Source of the DNA: Fulvimarina pelagi HTCC2506 | GTDB lineage: Bacteria; Pseudomonadota; Alphaproteobacteria; Rhizobiales; Rhizobiaceae | Length of the DNA: 64,000 nt | NCBI RefSeq assembly: GCF_000153705.1 | Contig: NZ_DS022272.1 | Span: 1,743,839 to 1,807,838, forward strand | Reading direction: 5' to 3' | Shown: one piece after another, positions 9,751-17,494 of the stretch | Layout: every line of letters begins with the position of its first letter | How positions within the stretch are numbered: position 1 is the first letter of the stretch | The notes under the pieces: generated by a model | Told to the model about the DNA's origin: nothing | Seen by the model: only the letters and a program-made list of their open reading frames with translations | Databases searched by the model: none | Position numbers and translations under genes: made by a program

Positions 9751-10761
9751 TCAGATCGACAGACAAATCTTGCCGAAATGCTTGCCCGCTTCCTCGTGCC
9801 GGAAGGCATCCGCGATCTGATCCAGCGGAAACGTGGTGTCGATGACCGGGCGGATCCCTGTCACCTCCAGCGCACGCACCATGTCGCGCTGGTGCTGACG
9901 GCTTCCCACGATGAGGCCCTTGAGGACCTGCTGGCGAGCCATCATTGCCGCCGTTGGAATTTCACCGGCCCGGCCGGTCAGGACGCCGATCAATGCCATG
10001 TGACCGCCGATACGGCAGGCCTTGATCGACTGCGGCAGGGTGGCAGGTCCACCAACCTCGACCACATGATCGACGCCCCGCCCGTTGGTCATTTCCGCGA
10101 CCGTCGAGCCCCAGTCGGGGTTGGACTCGTAGTTGATGGTTTCGGACGCGCCCATCTCCTTCAGCCGCTTCAGTTTTTCGTCTGACGACGACGTTGCGAT
10201 GACGCTCGCCCCGAACGCCTTGGCCATCTGGAGAGCGAAGATCGAGACCCCGCCCGTTCCAAGGATGAGTACCGTATCGCCAGCCTTGATCCCGCCGTCG
10301 ACGACGAGTGCCCGCCAGGCGGTCAAACCGGCGGTCGTCAAAGTTGCGGCCTCTTCGTGGCTGTAGCCGTGCGGCGCCTTGGTGAAGGCACGCGCTGGAT
10401 AGGTCACGCGTTCGCGAGCATAGCCGTCGATCCCGTCACCGGGCGTGGTTGAGAAATCGGCAATCCGTGGCGGACCCTCTTCCCATAATGGAAAGAAGCA
10501 TGAGACCACGTGATCGCCGACTGCGAAATCCGTCACGTCGGATCCGACTTCCTCCACGACGCCCGCACCATCCGACATCGGGATACGCCCGTCTTCGGTC
10601 GGCGACTTGCCTGAAACGATGCCGTAGTCATGAAAATTCAAAGAGGATGCGTGGATGCGCACCGTGATCTCGTCTGGCCACGGTGTCCTCGGATCGTCGA
10701 TCTCCGCGACCTGCAACCGGTCGAGCCCGCCGGGCTTCTCGAGTTTGATACATTTCACCAT
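9751..10761 (-). CDS. Zinc-independent MDR-family alcohol dehydrogenase / quinone oxidoreductase
   Basis: This medium-chain dehydrogenase/reductase has an N-terminal GroES-like half (ITVRIHASSLNFHDYGIVSG) and a C-terminal NAD(P)-binding half with the motif GTGGVSIFALQ at about residues 165-175. The usual zinc-ligand pattern GHE...C is absent; the equivalent segment reads MSDGAGVVEEVG. The start at 10761 is chosen because GGGAG lies eight bases upstream and the sequence MVKCIKLEKPGG matches family N-termini; a start at 10791 would add ten unrelated residues. The protein is 336 residues. The substrate is unknown. Confidence 0.85.
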   Translation of the reverse strand: MVKCIKLEKPGGLDRLQVAEIDDPRTPWPDEITVRIHASSLNFHDYGIVSGKSPTEDGRIPMSDGAGVVEEVGSDVTDFAVGDHVVSCFFPLWEEGPPRIADFSTTPGDGIDGYARERVTYPARAFTKAPHGYSHEEAATLTTAGLTAWRALVVDGGIKAGDTVLILGTGGVSIFALQMAKAFGASVIATSSSDEKLKRLKEMGASETINYESNPDWGSTVAEMTNGRGVDHVVEVGGPATLPQSIKACRIGGHMALIGVLTGRAGEIPTAAMMARQQVLKGLIVGSRQHQRDMVRALEVTGIRPVIDTTFPLDQIADAFRHEEAGKHFGKICLSI

Positions 10762-10872
10762 GTCTTCCGCTCCCTTGTTTTTCCCGTCCATCCAACGGCC
10801 GGCGGGAAGACGCGTTTCGGGCGCATGGGTGAACGGTCAGTTCCGGACCGCCCGCCGCGTCGACATCCTCGA

Positions 10873-12618
10873 TCAGACATTCTCCCGATCCACCTGATCG
10901 AATTCCCCGACTAGAACCTCCCGTTCTCGCGGGAAGTACGCCGCCTGGCCAGCCGGCTCCTTGCCGACCTTGTCTTCCAGGCCCGCGGCCTCTCGAAGCA
11001 GACGTTCGCGCATCCGGCACTGCATGTTCCAGCCCCTCGCGGGATCGGGCGCTGGAGCGAGGAAGCGTACGAGCATACCGGTATGGTCGTGACCGACCAC
11101 CTGAACCTTCGCTTCCGACTTCTCGAGGATGTCCTCCTCGCCTTCGACGAAGTCCGAGAACACCCGGCGCAGTTCATCCACGTCCGCGCGGTGATCGAGC
11201 CGCAGTTCCACCAGCTTTACGATCTTCGGGTCCTGCTTCGACCAGTTCTCGAACGTGTTCGACACCAGCTCCGACACGGGAATGATCAGTCGACGATGGT
11301 CCCAGGAGCGCACCTGGACATGGGTGAACTTGATCTTTTCCACGTAACACCAGTTGTCCTGCCAGTAGATCGCATCGCCGATGCGAGCGGTCTTGGCGAT
11401 CGCGATCTGCAGGCTGGCCATGATGTCCGACAACATCGTCCGGGCCGCGAAGGCGAGGATCAGTCCGATCGCGCCGGCCGAGGCCAGCAGGGAAAAGCCG
11501 AGTGTATCCGACGCGTTGGTCTCGATCAGGATGATCGCTGCTCCCACGAGGATCGCCACCACCACCGCGACCCGGCGCACCGCCGAGATGTTGGTGTAGA
11601 GATCACGCGTATCGGCGTCTTGGTTTGCGGTGATGTCGTCCATATTGTCGGTGACGAGACGCTCCAGCACCGCATCGACGATCCGGACCGCGATCAGCGC
11701 AAGCGCAATCACGAAGAGCAGCGATTGAAGCGGTCCGACGAAACGGCTCACCGGCCCTGAAAACGTGAACAGGAACTCTTTCACCAGAGCGAAGATGCCG
11801 ACGAAGGCGAACAGGGCCACCGGTATCTGCACCGACTCCAGGATCTCTCGCACCATTGGCCGGGGCTTGCGCCGACGCGCACGACCGATTGCACGGTACG
11901 CCCAAGCAGCGACGAGAATACCGACGAGACAGACGAGCGGCAGCGCCACCACTTCCCACCATTTCAGCGTCCAGAACGCGTTCTGGCGTAACATCGCCGG
12001 CATTGCCAGCTCCAGCTCAGAGGGTCCGTAGACCTCGTAGAGCTGATTGATGTTGACCACCGTCTCGTCGGAAAACACCCAGACCGGATCGCCGTCCGGC
12101 GTCTTCACGCGCTCGATGCGGATCGAGGCCGGTCGGTCCGGCAGGTCCAGCGTCGTAATGCGGATCGAGCGGCGCGGCTCGCCGGCCATCGGGTTCTCGG
12201 TCGTGGTGTTCGCGTTCAGCGCGTCCGGTCGGTCCGAGAACGTGTTCCAGTCGAGCACGTAGCCGCGCTGCAGGATGTCGAACAGCCGCTCGGCGAGCAT
12301 TGGCGCGACGTCGGCGCGGATCTCCTGCGCGACTTCGTTGAGGTTGAGCGTGTGCATCGCCCGATCCCAGTCCTCGGCCTCGCCGGCGAACCAGAACGTC
12401 TCCATCATGCCCCGCGGCGTGTCCCGGTCGACGAAGGCGGGCATCTCCGGCAGTCCCGCGTTCAGGCTGTCCACCGTGAACCACCTCGTTGCCGGGCCCG
12501 ACGAACCCGAGGGGTCCGAAGACCCGAAGCCCGAGCTTGAACCCGACGATTGAGCGTAGGCGCCGAGCGTCGCGAAGACGAGGCAAAGGCACGCAGTGAG
12601 AACGGTGATCGGCCGCAT
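10873..12618 (-). CDS. Large MscS-family mechanosensitive ion channel with exported N-terminal domain
   Basis: The start at 12618 has GGAGAG just upstream and opens with a signal peptide (MRPITVLTACLCLVFATLGA) followed by a Ser/Gly-rich linker. The 581-residue protein continues with a periplasmic domain of about 150 residues, four membrane segments, and the MscS pore-lining helix and beta domain (ASAGAIGLILAFAARTMLSDIMAS, then RIGDAIYWQDNWCYVEKI and IIPVSELVSNTFENWS). MscS-type channels release solutes upon hypo-osmotic shock; the long N-terminal part is a feature of larger paralogues. The gene is divergent from the helicase. Confidence 0.9.
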   Translation of the reverse strand: MRPITVLTACLCLVFATLGAYAQSSGSSSGFGSSDPSGSSGPATRWFTVDSLNAGLPEMPAFVDRDTPRGMMETFWFAGEAEDWDRAMHTLNLNEVAQEIRADVAPMLAERLFDILQRGYVLDWNTFSDRPDALNANTTTENPMAGEPRRSIRITTLDLPDRPASIRIERVKTPDGDPVWVFSDETVVNINQLYEVYGPSELELAMPAMLRQNAFWTLKWWEVVALPLVCLVGILVAAWAYRAIGRARRRKPRPMVREILESVQIPVALFAFVGIFALVKEFLFTFSGPVSRFVGPLQSLLFVIALALIAVRIVDAVLERLVTDNMDDITANQDADTRDLYTNISAVRRVAVVVAILVGAAIILIETNASDTLGFSLLASAGAIGLILAFAARTMLSDIMASLQIAIAKTARIGDAIYWQDNWCYVEKIKFTHVQVRSWDHRRLIIPVSELVSNTFENWSKQDPKIVKLVELRLDHRADVDELRRVFSDFVEGEEDILEKSEAKVQVVGHDHTGMLVRFLAPAPDPARGWNMQCRMRERLLREAAGLEDKVGKEPAGQAAYFPREREVLVGEFDQVDRENV

Positions 12619-12683
12619 TATCTCTCCCGGATGATCGGCGAAGACTGCCGTCGCTGCGCCCCGCGCGGCTGACAACCGCTGGC

Positions 12684-15335
12684 GTGACGCGAAAAATCCC
12701 TTCGCCGACACAGATTGTCCCTTGGGCAGTGCTGTCCACATCCGTTCGCCGACGAAGGAAAGCATCGAGCCGAGCCTTGAACGACCACCCTGCCCCGATC
12801 CTCGACACAGGAACCACCTCCCCGGCGACCCTTCCCGAGCCGTTTCTGAAGTGGTTCGCTACGAATGGCTGGGCGCCGCGGCCCCACCAGCTCGATCTCT
12901 TGTCGCGCGCGCAAGCTGGCCGCTCCGTCCTTCTCATCGCGCCCACCGGGGCCGGGAAGACGCTCGCCGGCTTCCTGCCCTCCCTCACCGATCTCGCCGA
13001 CCGCCCCCGTCCGAAGCCCGGCACGCGCCCGCGCGGCATCCACACGCTCTACATCTCGCCGCTGAAGGCGCTCGCCACCGATATCCGCCGCAATCTGGAG
13101 CGCCCCGTCGCCGAGATGGGCCTTCCCGTCACGCTCGAGACCCGCACCGGCGACACCTCACAGGTCAAGCGCCAGCGCCAGAAGCTGAAGCCGCCCGACA
13201 TCATGCTGACGACGCCCGAGCAGCTCTCGCTTCTCATCGCCCAGAAGGGCGCGCGCGACTTCTTCGCCGACCTCCAATACGTGATCTTCGACGAGCTCCA
13301 CGCCCTCGTCACCTCCAAGCGCGGCCATCTCCTCGCCCTCGGTCTCTCGCGCCTCAGAACCCTTGCGCCGAACCTCAAGACCGTCGGCCTCTCCGCCACC
13401 GTCTCCGAGCCGGAAGAGCTCTGCCGCTGGCTCGTCCCCCAGTCCCCCGACGCCGACAACAGGGCCGACCTCATTCAAGTCACCGGCGGTGCGAAGCCCG
13501 AGATCACCATCCTCAAATCCGTCGAGCGCGTGCCCTGGCAGGGCCACACCTGCCTTTATGCCATGGGCGAGATCTACGAGACGATCAAAGCCCACCGCAC
13601 CACGCTCCTCTTCGTCAACACGCGCTTCCAGGCCGAGCTTCTCTTTTCCGAGCTCTGGAAGATCAACGACGAGACCCTCCCCATCGCGCTCCATCACGGC
13701 TCGCTGGACGTTCAGCAGCGCCGGCGCGTCGAGGCCGCCATGAGCCGCAACGAGCTCAGAGCCGTCGTCGCCACCTCCACCCTCGATCTCGGCATCGACT
13801 GGGGCGATGTCGATCTCGTCGTCCATGTGGGCGCACCGAAGGGGGCCTCGCGGCTCGCCCAGCGCATCGGCCGCTCCAACCACCGCATGGACGAGCCCTC
13901 GCGCGCCATCCTCGTCCCCTCCAACCGGTTCGAGGTGATGGAGTGCCAGGCCGCCCTCAACGCCAACTATCTCGGAGACCAGGACACCCCGCCCCTCCGC
14001 GACGGCGCGCTCGACGTGCTCGCCCAGCACGTCCTCGGCATGGCCGTCGCCGAGCCCTTCCACGCCGATGCCCTTTACGACGAGATCACCAGCGCCGCCC
14101 CCTATGCCGCCCTCACCTGGGAGACGTACGAGCAAATAATCGATTTCGTCGCGACCGGCGGCTACGCGCTCCGCGTCTACGAGCGCTACGCCAAGATCCG
14201 CCGCACGGAGGATGGCACCTGGCGCATCACCCACCCGTCGATCGCGCAAGCCTACCGCATGAACGCCGGCACCATCATCGAGGCGCAGACGCTGGATGTC
14301 CGCGTCGTCCGCAAGAAGACGAAGACCTCCGTCCAGCGCGGCGGCTTCATCCTCGGCAAGATCGAGGAGGCCTTCCTCGAAACCCTCGAACAGGGCGACA
14401 CCTTCCTCTTCGGCGGCGAGGTCCTGCGCTTCGAGGGCATCTTCGAGACCTCCTGCCTCGTCACCCGCGCGCCCGGTGCCGAGCCGAAAGTGCCCTATTG
14501 GGGCGGGTCGAAGTTTCCTCTCACCACCTATCTCGCGGCCGAGGTCCGCGCCATGCTCGCCGACCCCGCACGCTGGTCGGAGCTGCCCGATCAGGTCGGC
14601 GACTGGCTCGGCCTCCAGGCGGAAAAGTCGCTCATCCCCGGCCCGGACGATCTCCTGGTCGAGACCTTTCCGCGCGGCAACCGCTTCTACCTCGTCCTCT
14701 ATCCCTTCGAGGGCCGCCTCGCCCACCAGACCCTCGGCATGCTTCTCACCCGACGGCTGGAGCGCGCTCGCGCCAAGCCGCTGGGCTTCGTCGCCACCGA
14801 CTACGCCATCTCCGTCTGGTGCCGGGCAGATCTCACCGCCATGATCGCGGACGGCCGCCTCTCCCTCGACGATCTCTTCGACGAGGACATGCTCGGTGAC
14901 GATCTGGAAGCCTGGATGGGCGATTCATGGCTGTTGAAGCGCACCTTCCGCCAGTGCGCCGTCATCTCCCAGCTCGTCCAGCGCAACCAGCCGGGCACGG
15001 AAAAGACCGGCCGTCAGGTCACGGTGTCGACCGATCTCGTCTACGATGTGCTCCGCGCGCACGAGCCGGACCATATCCTCCTCAAGGCCACCTGGGCCGA
15101 CGCCGCCACCGGCCTCCTCGACGTCGCCCGCGTCTCCCAGCTTCTCGCCCGCATCAAGCGCCACATCGTTCACAAGCCGCTGGACCGGATTTCACCGCTC
15201 GCCGTCCCGGTGATGCTGGAGATCGGCCGCGAGCGCGTCGAGGGCGAAGCGCAAGACGAGGTGTTCGAGGCCGCGATGATTGCGGAGGCGTTGGGAGGGA
15301 GAGTGATCGATAAAGTAGACGTATCAGAAAATTAG
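12684..15335 (+). CDS. Ligase-associated DNA damage response DEXH box helicase
   Basis: This is an Lhr-like superfamily 2 helicase. In residues from the longest start it has Walker A APTGAGKT at 86-93, motif II VIFDELHAL near residue 200, SATVSEPEEL (motif III), and motif VI QRIGRSNHRMDEPSRAI near residue 395, followed by the long Lhr-type C-terminal region. It acts with a dedicated ATP-dependent ligase and exonuclease in DNA repair. The start is uncertain: the longest frame begins with GTG at 12684 (883 residues), but family similarity starts at about LPEPFLKWFATNGWAPRPHQ, so the TTG at 12777 (852 residues) is equally possible. The last dozen residues (RVIDKVDVSEN) enter AT-rich DNA and look unlike the family C-terminus. 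Confidence 0.92.
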   Translation: MTRKIPSPTQIVPWAVLSTSVRRRRKASSRALNDHPAPILDTGTTSPATLPEPFLKWFATNGWAPRPHQLDLLSRAQAGRSVLLIAPTGAGKTLAGFLPSLTDLADRPRPKPGTRPRGIHTLYISPLKALATDIRRNLERPVAEMGLPVTLETRTGDTSQVKRQRQKLKPPDIMLTTPEQLSLLIAQKGARDFFADLQYVIFDELHALVTSKRGHLLALGLSRLRTLAPNLKTVGLSATVSEPEELCRWLVPQSPDADNRADLIQVTGGAKPEITILKSVERVPWQGHTCLYAMGEIYETIKAHRTTLLFVNTRFQAELLFSELWKINDETLPIALHHGSLDVQQRRRVEAAMSRNELRAVVATSTLDLGIDWGDVDLVVHVGAPKGASRLAQRIGRSNHRMDEPSRAILVPSNRFEVMECQAALNANYLGDQDTPPLRDGALDVLAQHVLGMAVAEPFHADALYDEITSAAPYAALTWETYEQIIDFVATGGYALRVYERYAKIRRTEDGTWRITHPSIAQAYRMNAGTIIEAQTLDVRVVRKKTKTSVQRGGFILGKIEEAFLETLEQGDTFLFGGEVLRFEGIFETSCLVTRAPGAEPKVPYWGGSKFPLTTYLAAEVRAMLADPARWSELPDQVGDWLGLQAEKSLIPGPDDLLVETFPRGNRFYLVLYPFEGRLAHQTLGMLLTRRLERARAKPLGFVATDYAISVWCRADLTAMIADGRLSLDDLFDEDMLGDDLEAWMGDSWLLKRTFRQCAVISQLVQRNQPGTEKTGRQVTVSTDLVYDVLRAHEPDHILLKATWADAATGLLDVARVSQLLARIKRHIVHKPLDRISPLAVPVMLEIGRERVEGEAQDEVFEAAMIAEALGGRVIDKVDVSEN

Positions 15336-15405
15336 TTTTGCAACCACTGCGATAAATTGGTAGTGCAGCGATGCAGTTCAAAACCGAGGCTATCAGGGTT
15401 AGAAA

Positions 15406-16479
15406 GTGACAAACAAGGCGCCTATCCAAATTGCATTTTTTAACCATAAAGGTGGTGTCGCGAAAACAACGTCGGCGTTCCACATCGGTTGGAAATTAGC
15501 GGAACTCGGCAAAAAAGTCTTGATGGTTGATTGCGACCCTCAATGCAATTTGACCGGCCTCGTGCTCACATATTCCGGACAAGACGAATATCGATACGCT
15601 TCAGAGGATGGATCACCAAGAAATATACTTGAAGGTTTGACACCTGTTTTTGACGGTCGCCCCGTCAAAATGAGCGCAGTACGCGCTGAACCTGTACCCG
15701 ATCGAGAAAACTTATACATCCTACCAGGCCACGTAGGTTTCGCCGAACTCGAAAGCCAGTTGGCCATATCACATGAGTTATCGAGCTCACTGTCGATTAT
15801 GCGAAATCTGCCAGGTTCTATAAGTTGGCTTTTTTCACTATCCGCCAGAGAAATCGATGCGGATTATATAATTGTGGACATGAGTCCAAGTCTTGGTGCA
15901 ATAAACCAAAATTTACTTATGACAAGCGACGCTTTTATTATCCCCGTCGCGCCTGATTTTTTTTCTGCAATGGCGCTACGCTCACTTTCACGAGTACTGC
16001 CTCGGTGGACCGCATGGTCTAAACAAGCAAGCACAATGCCGGTACTTTCGGAAGCATCGTACCCATGGCCGAGTAAAACTCCACGTTATTTAGGGGCGAT
16101 AGTGCAGAACTACCGAGTTCGCTCGCGTGAGGGAAAGCCGGCGGCCCCGACGAGAGCGTACGACAAATGGTTCGACGAATTGAAACAGACAAAGGCAGAA
16201 ACCCTGCTGCCAAAGCTATCAGAAATTGGGCTTCTACTTGGCGAAGATGACTACATAAGTTCGGGAGCATCAACAAGTCAATTCTTACTGGAAGTACCGG
16301 ACTTCAATAGCTTGATCGCAACGGCACAGGATCATTCAAAACCAGTTTTTACTTTGTCAAAAGGAGAGCTTGAGAGCTCGGGCGTCGTTTTAGAAACGCA
16401 GATGAAGAACGTAAAGAAATTCAATAAAACATATCAGTTGGGCGCTGAAAAAATTTCTAAGCTCTGCGGAATGCTCTAA
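15406..16479 (+). CDS. ParA/MinD-like AAA ATPase, first gene of a two-gene islet
   Basis: The 357-residue protein has the deviant Walker A motif KGGVAKTT (residues 15-22) with the signature Lys15, the Walker A' segment VLMVDCDPQCNLT (38-50) and the switch II block IIVDMSPSLG. It is longer than plasmid ParA proteins (about 260), with an insertion after the Walker A' strand and an extra C-terminal region of roughly 90 residues. There is no ParB, no parS-like repeat array and no replication gene nearby, so plasmid partitioning is unlikely. The start is a GTG. The downstream HEPN gene begins seven bases after the stop codon, so the two form an operon. Codon use is AT-rich, unlike the neighbours. 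The function may be sensing or switching for the HEPN effector; that is inference. Confidence 0.85.
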   Translation: MTNKAPIQIAFFNHKGGVAKTTSAFHIGWKLAELGKKVLMVDCDPQCNLTGLVLTYSGQDEYRYASEDGSPRNILEGLTPVFDGRPVKMSAVRAEPVPDRENLYILPGHVGFAELESQLAISHELSSSLSIMRNLPGSISWLFSLSAREIDADYIIVDMSPSLGAINQNLLMTSDAFIIPVAPDFFSAMALRSLSRVLPRWTAWSKQASTMPVLSEASYPWPSKTPRYLGAIVQNYRVRSREGKPAAPTRAYDKWFDELKQTKAETLLPKLSEIGLLLGEDDYISSGASTSQFLLEVPDFNSLIATAQDHSKPVFTLSKGELESSGVVLETQMKNVKKFNKTYQLGAEKISKLCGML

Positions 16480-16486
16480 ACTCCTC

Positions 16487-17092
16487 ATGACCGACCATGT
16501 AGAAATTAGCTTCAAAAAATTTGATGACTGCTCAACCCGTGCGAAGTCGCTTTGCGGTCTCCACCAATATCTGAACTCTAGCCATCAAACAAAACTCATT
16601 GATTACGATGATTTACTGCGATCTTCAATAATATTGGTTGTGAGTGCATTTGATTATTTAGTTCATGAAATTTTCCATCGTGAGTGCTTGCACCGCATAG
16701 AAGGCGGGAAAATTGAACCCTCCTTCCATGTTCCCCTAAGCCTCGGCCCTGATCTCCTGAATAGAAAAAAAGAGCTTTCTAACTTTATTGTCGCAACTAA
16801 CAGCTACAAATCTTTTGTCGCACCCGACAAGTTTGCTGCCATCGTCCGTGTATTGGTGGATAAGCCTTGGGAAAAGATGGCCACGGAACTGAAGGTATCG
16901 GAACAGGAAGCAAAATCCAGGCTTCGAGACATAGTAGACTGGCGAAATAGACTAGCACATCAAGCAGATATAAACCCCAACTACGGTGGGTCCGAGTTAT
17001 ATCCGATTTGTCGATTGGATACGGAAGAAGCAATCTCTGACATGATTGAATACGGTAAAGCGCTTTGCACGGTAATTCGTACGTCACGTTAA
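16487..17092 (+). CDS. HEPN-domain protein (RiboL-PSP-HEPN type), putative RNase
   Basis: The 201-residue protein is helical and contains the HEPN RNase signature RNxxxH at residues 153-158 (RNRLAH) in the context IVDWRNRLAHQAD. The N-terminal half has LLRSSIILVVSAFDYLVHEIFH (about residues 43-64), resembling the first helix of RiboL-PSP-HEPN domains. HEPN proteins with this motif are commonly metal-independent RNases in toxin-antitoxin, CRISPR and abortive-infection systems. It is the second gene of the ParA operon. Both genes are AT-rich and foreign-looking. The family call rests on motif and pattern, and the defence role is inferred. Confidence 0.75.
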   Translation: MTDHVEISFKKFDDCSTRAKSLCGLHQYLNSSHQTKLIDYDDLLRSSIILVVSAFDYLVHEIFHRECLHRIEGGKIEPSFHVPLSLGPDLLNRKKELSNFIVATNSYKSFVAPDKFAAIVRVLVDKPWEKMATELKVSEQEAKSRLRDIVDWRNRLAHQADINPNYGGSELYPICRLDTEEAISDMIEYGKALCTVIRTSR

Positions 17093-17494
17093 CAAGGTTA
17101 TATTACTTCGATAATAGAATTCAATTCAACCTACGCTCACATGAGCCCTATGACGGCTGTCCCGCATCTGTAAGTGACTTATTCCGTTGAGGACATACTG
17201 ACGCCGTAAGATTTGCTTGTGCCTCAATGCAGAGAGGCAACGCTTGGGATGCCTTGATAAGGCGATCCTTTCAAAGATGATTAGCTCCTTTCCGCGTCAT
17301 TCCGGATCAAGTCCGGGATGACGAAGCTTATTGCGACGTCGAGGCTCTCGGGTCTTGGGAAGCTCAATGGATACGCGCCGCCCACGAAGACTGCTAAATA
17401 TTGTTGGCAGCGCGAAGCCCACCGTCCGAACCCACCACCCGCATGGCACATCCCTTGCTCCGTCCTGTTCGACCTGAAACCGAAAGGACCGCGC
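17093..17494. other. Gene-free stretch at the right edge of the islet
   Basis: These 400 bases run from the HEPN stop codon to the acetamidase start. The first ~190 are AT-rich like the islet. A small inverted repeat, TGCCTC...GAGGCA, lies near 17220-17240, and the REP-like palindrome at 17295-17323 marks the return to GC-rich sequence. No tRNA, integrase remnant or convincing reading frame was found. Confidence 0.5.
17295..17323. repeat. REP-like palindrome, copy 1
   Basis: The imperfect palindrome CGTCATTCCGGA-TCAAG-TCCGGGATGACG has arms of 12 bases with one mismatch. It is the first of at least six related copies within 2.5 kb, and it shares the following GAAGCTT and GCGACGTCGA text with later copies. 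Confidence 0.8.

Larger units (their letters stand above)
15336..17294. mobile_element. AT-rich genomic islet carrying a ParA-HEPN gene pair
   Basis: Composition changes sharply at the helicase stop codon. For example the 60 bases from 16501 hold 26 G/C, against 36 in the 60 bases from 13501 inside the helicase. The high-AT state continues through two co-directional genes and about 190 bases beyond them, and ends close to the REP-like palindrome at 17295. No integrase, transposase, tRNA or clear direct repeat is visible, so the boundaries are set by composition only. It is most likely a laterally acquired cargo module. Confidence 0.55.

Noticed and set aside
13158-14726. A 522-codon minus-strand frame
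   Set aside because: It lies fully inside the helicase gene on the other strand and has only repetitive acidic/Gly composition.
15406-16479. Plasmid or chromosome partition locus
   Set aside because: There is a ParA-like ATPase but no ParB, no parS-like sites and no replication gene. The chromosomal flanks on both sides are ordinary.
17093-17294. tRNA gene as an integration site for the islet
   Set aside because: I looked on both strands for an acceptor stem, T-loop and anticodon arm and found none.
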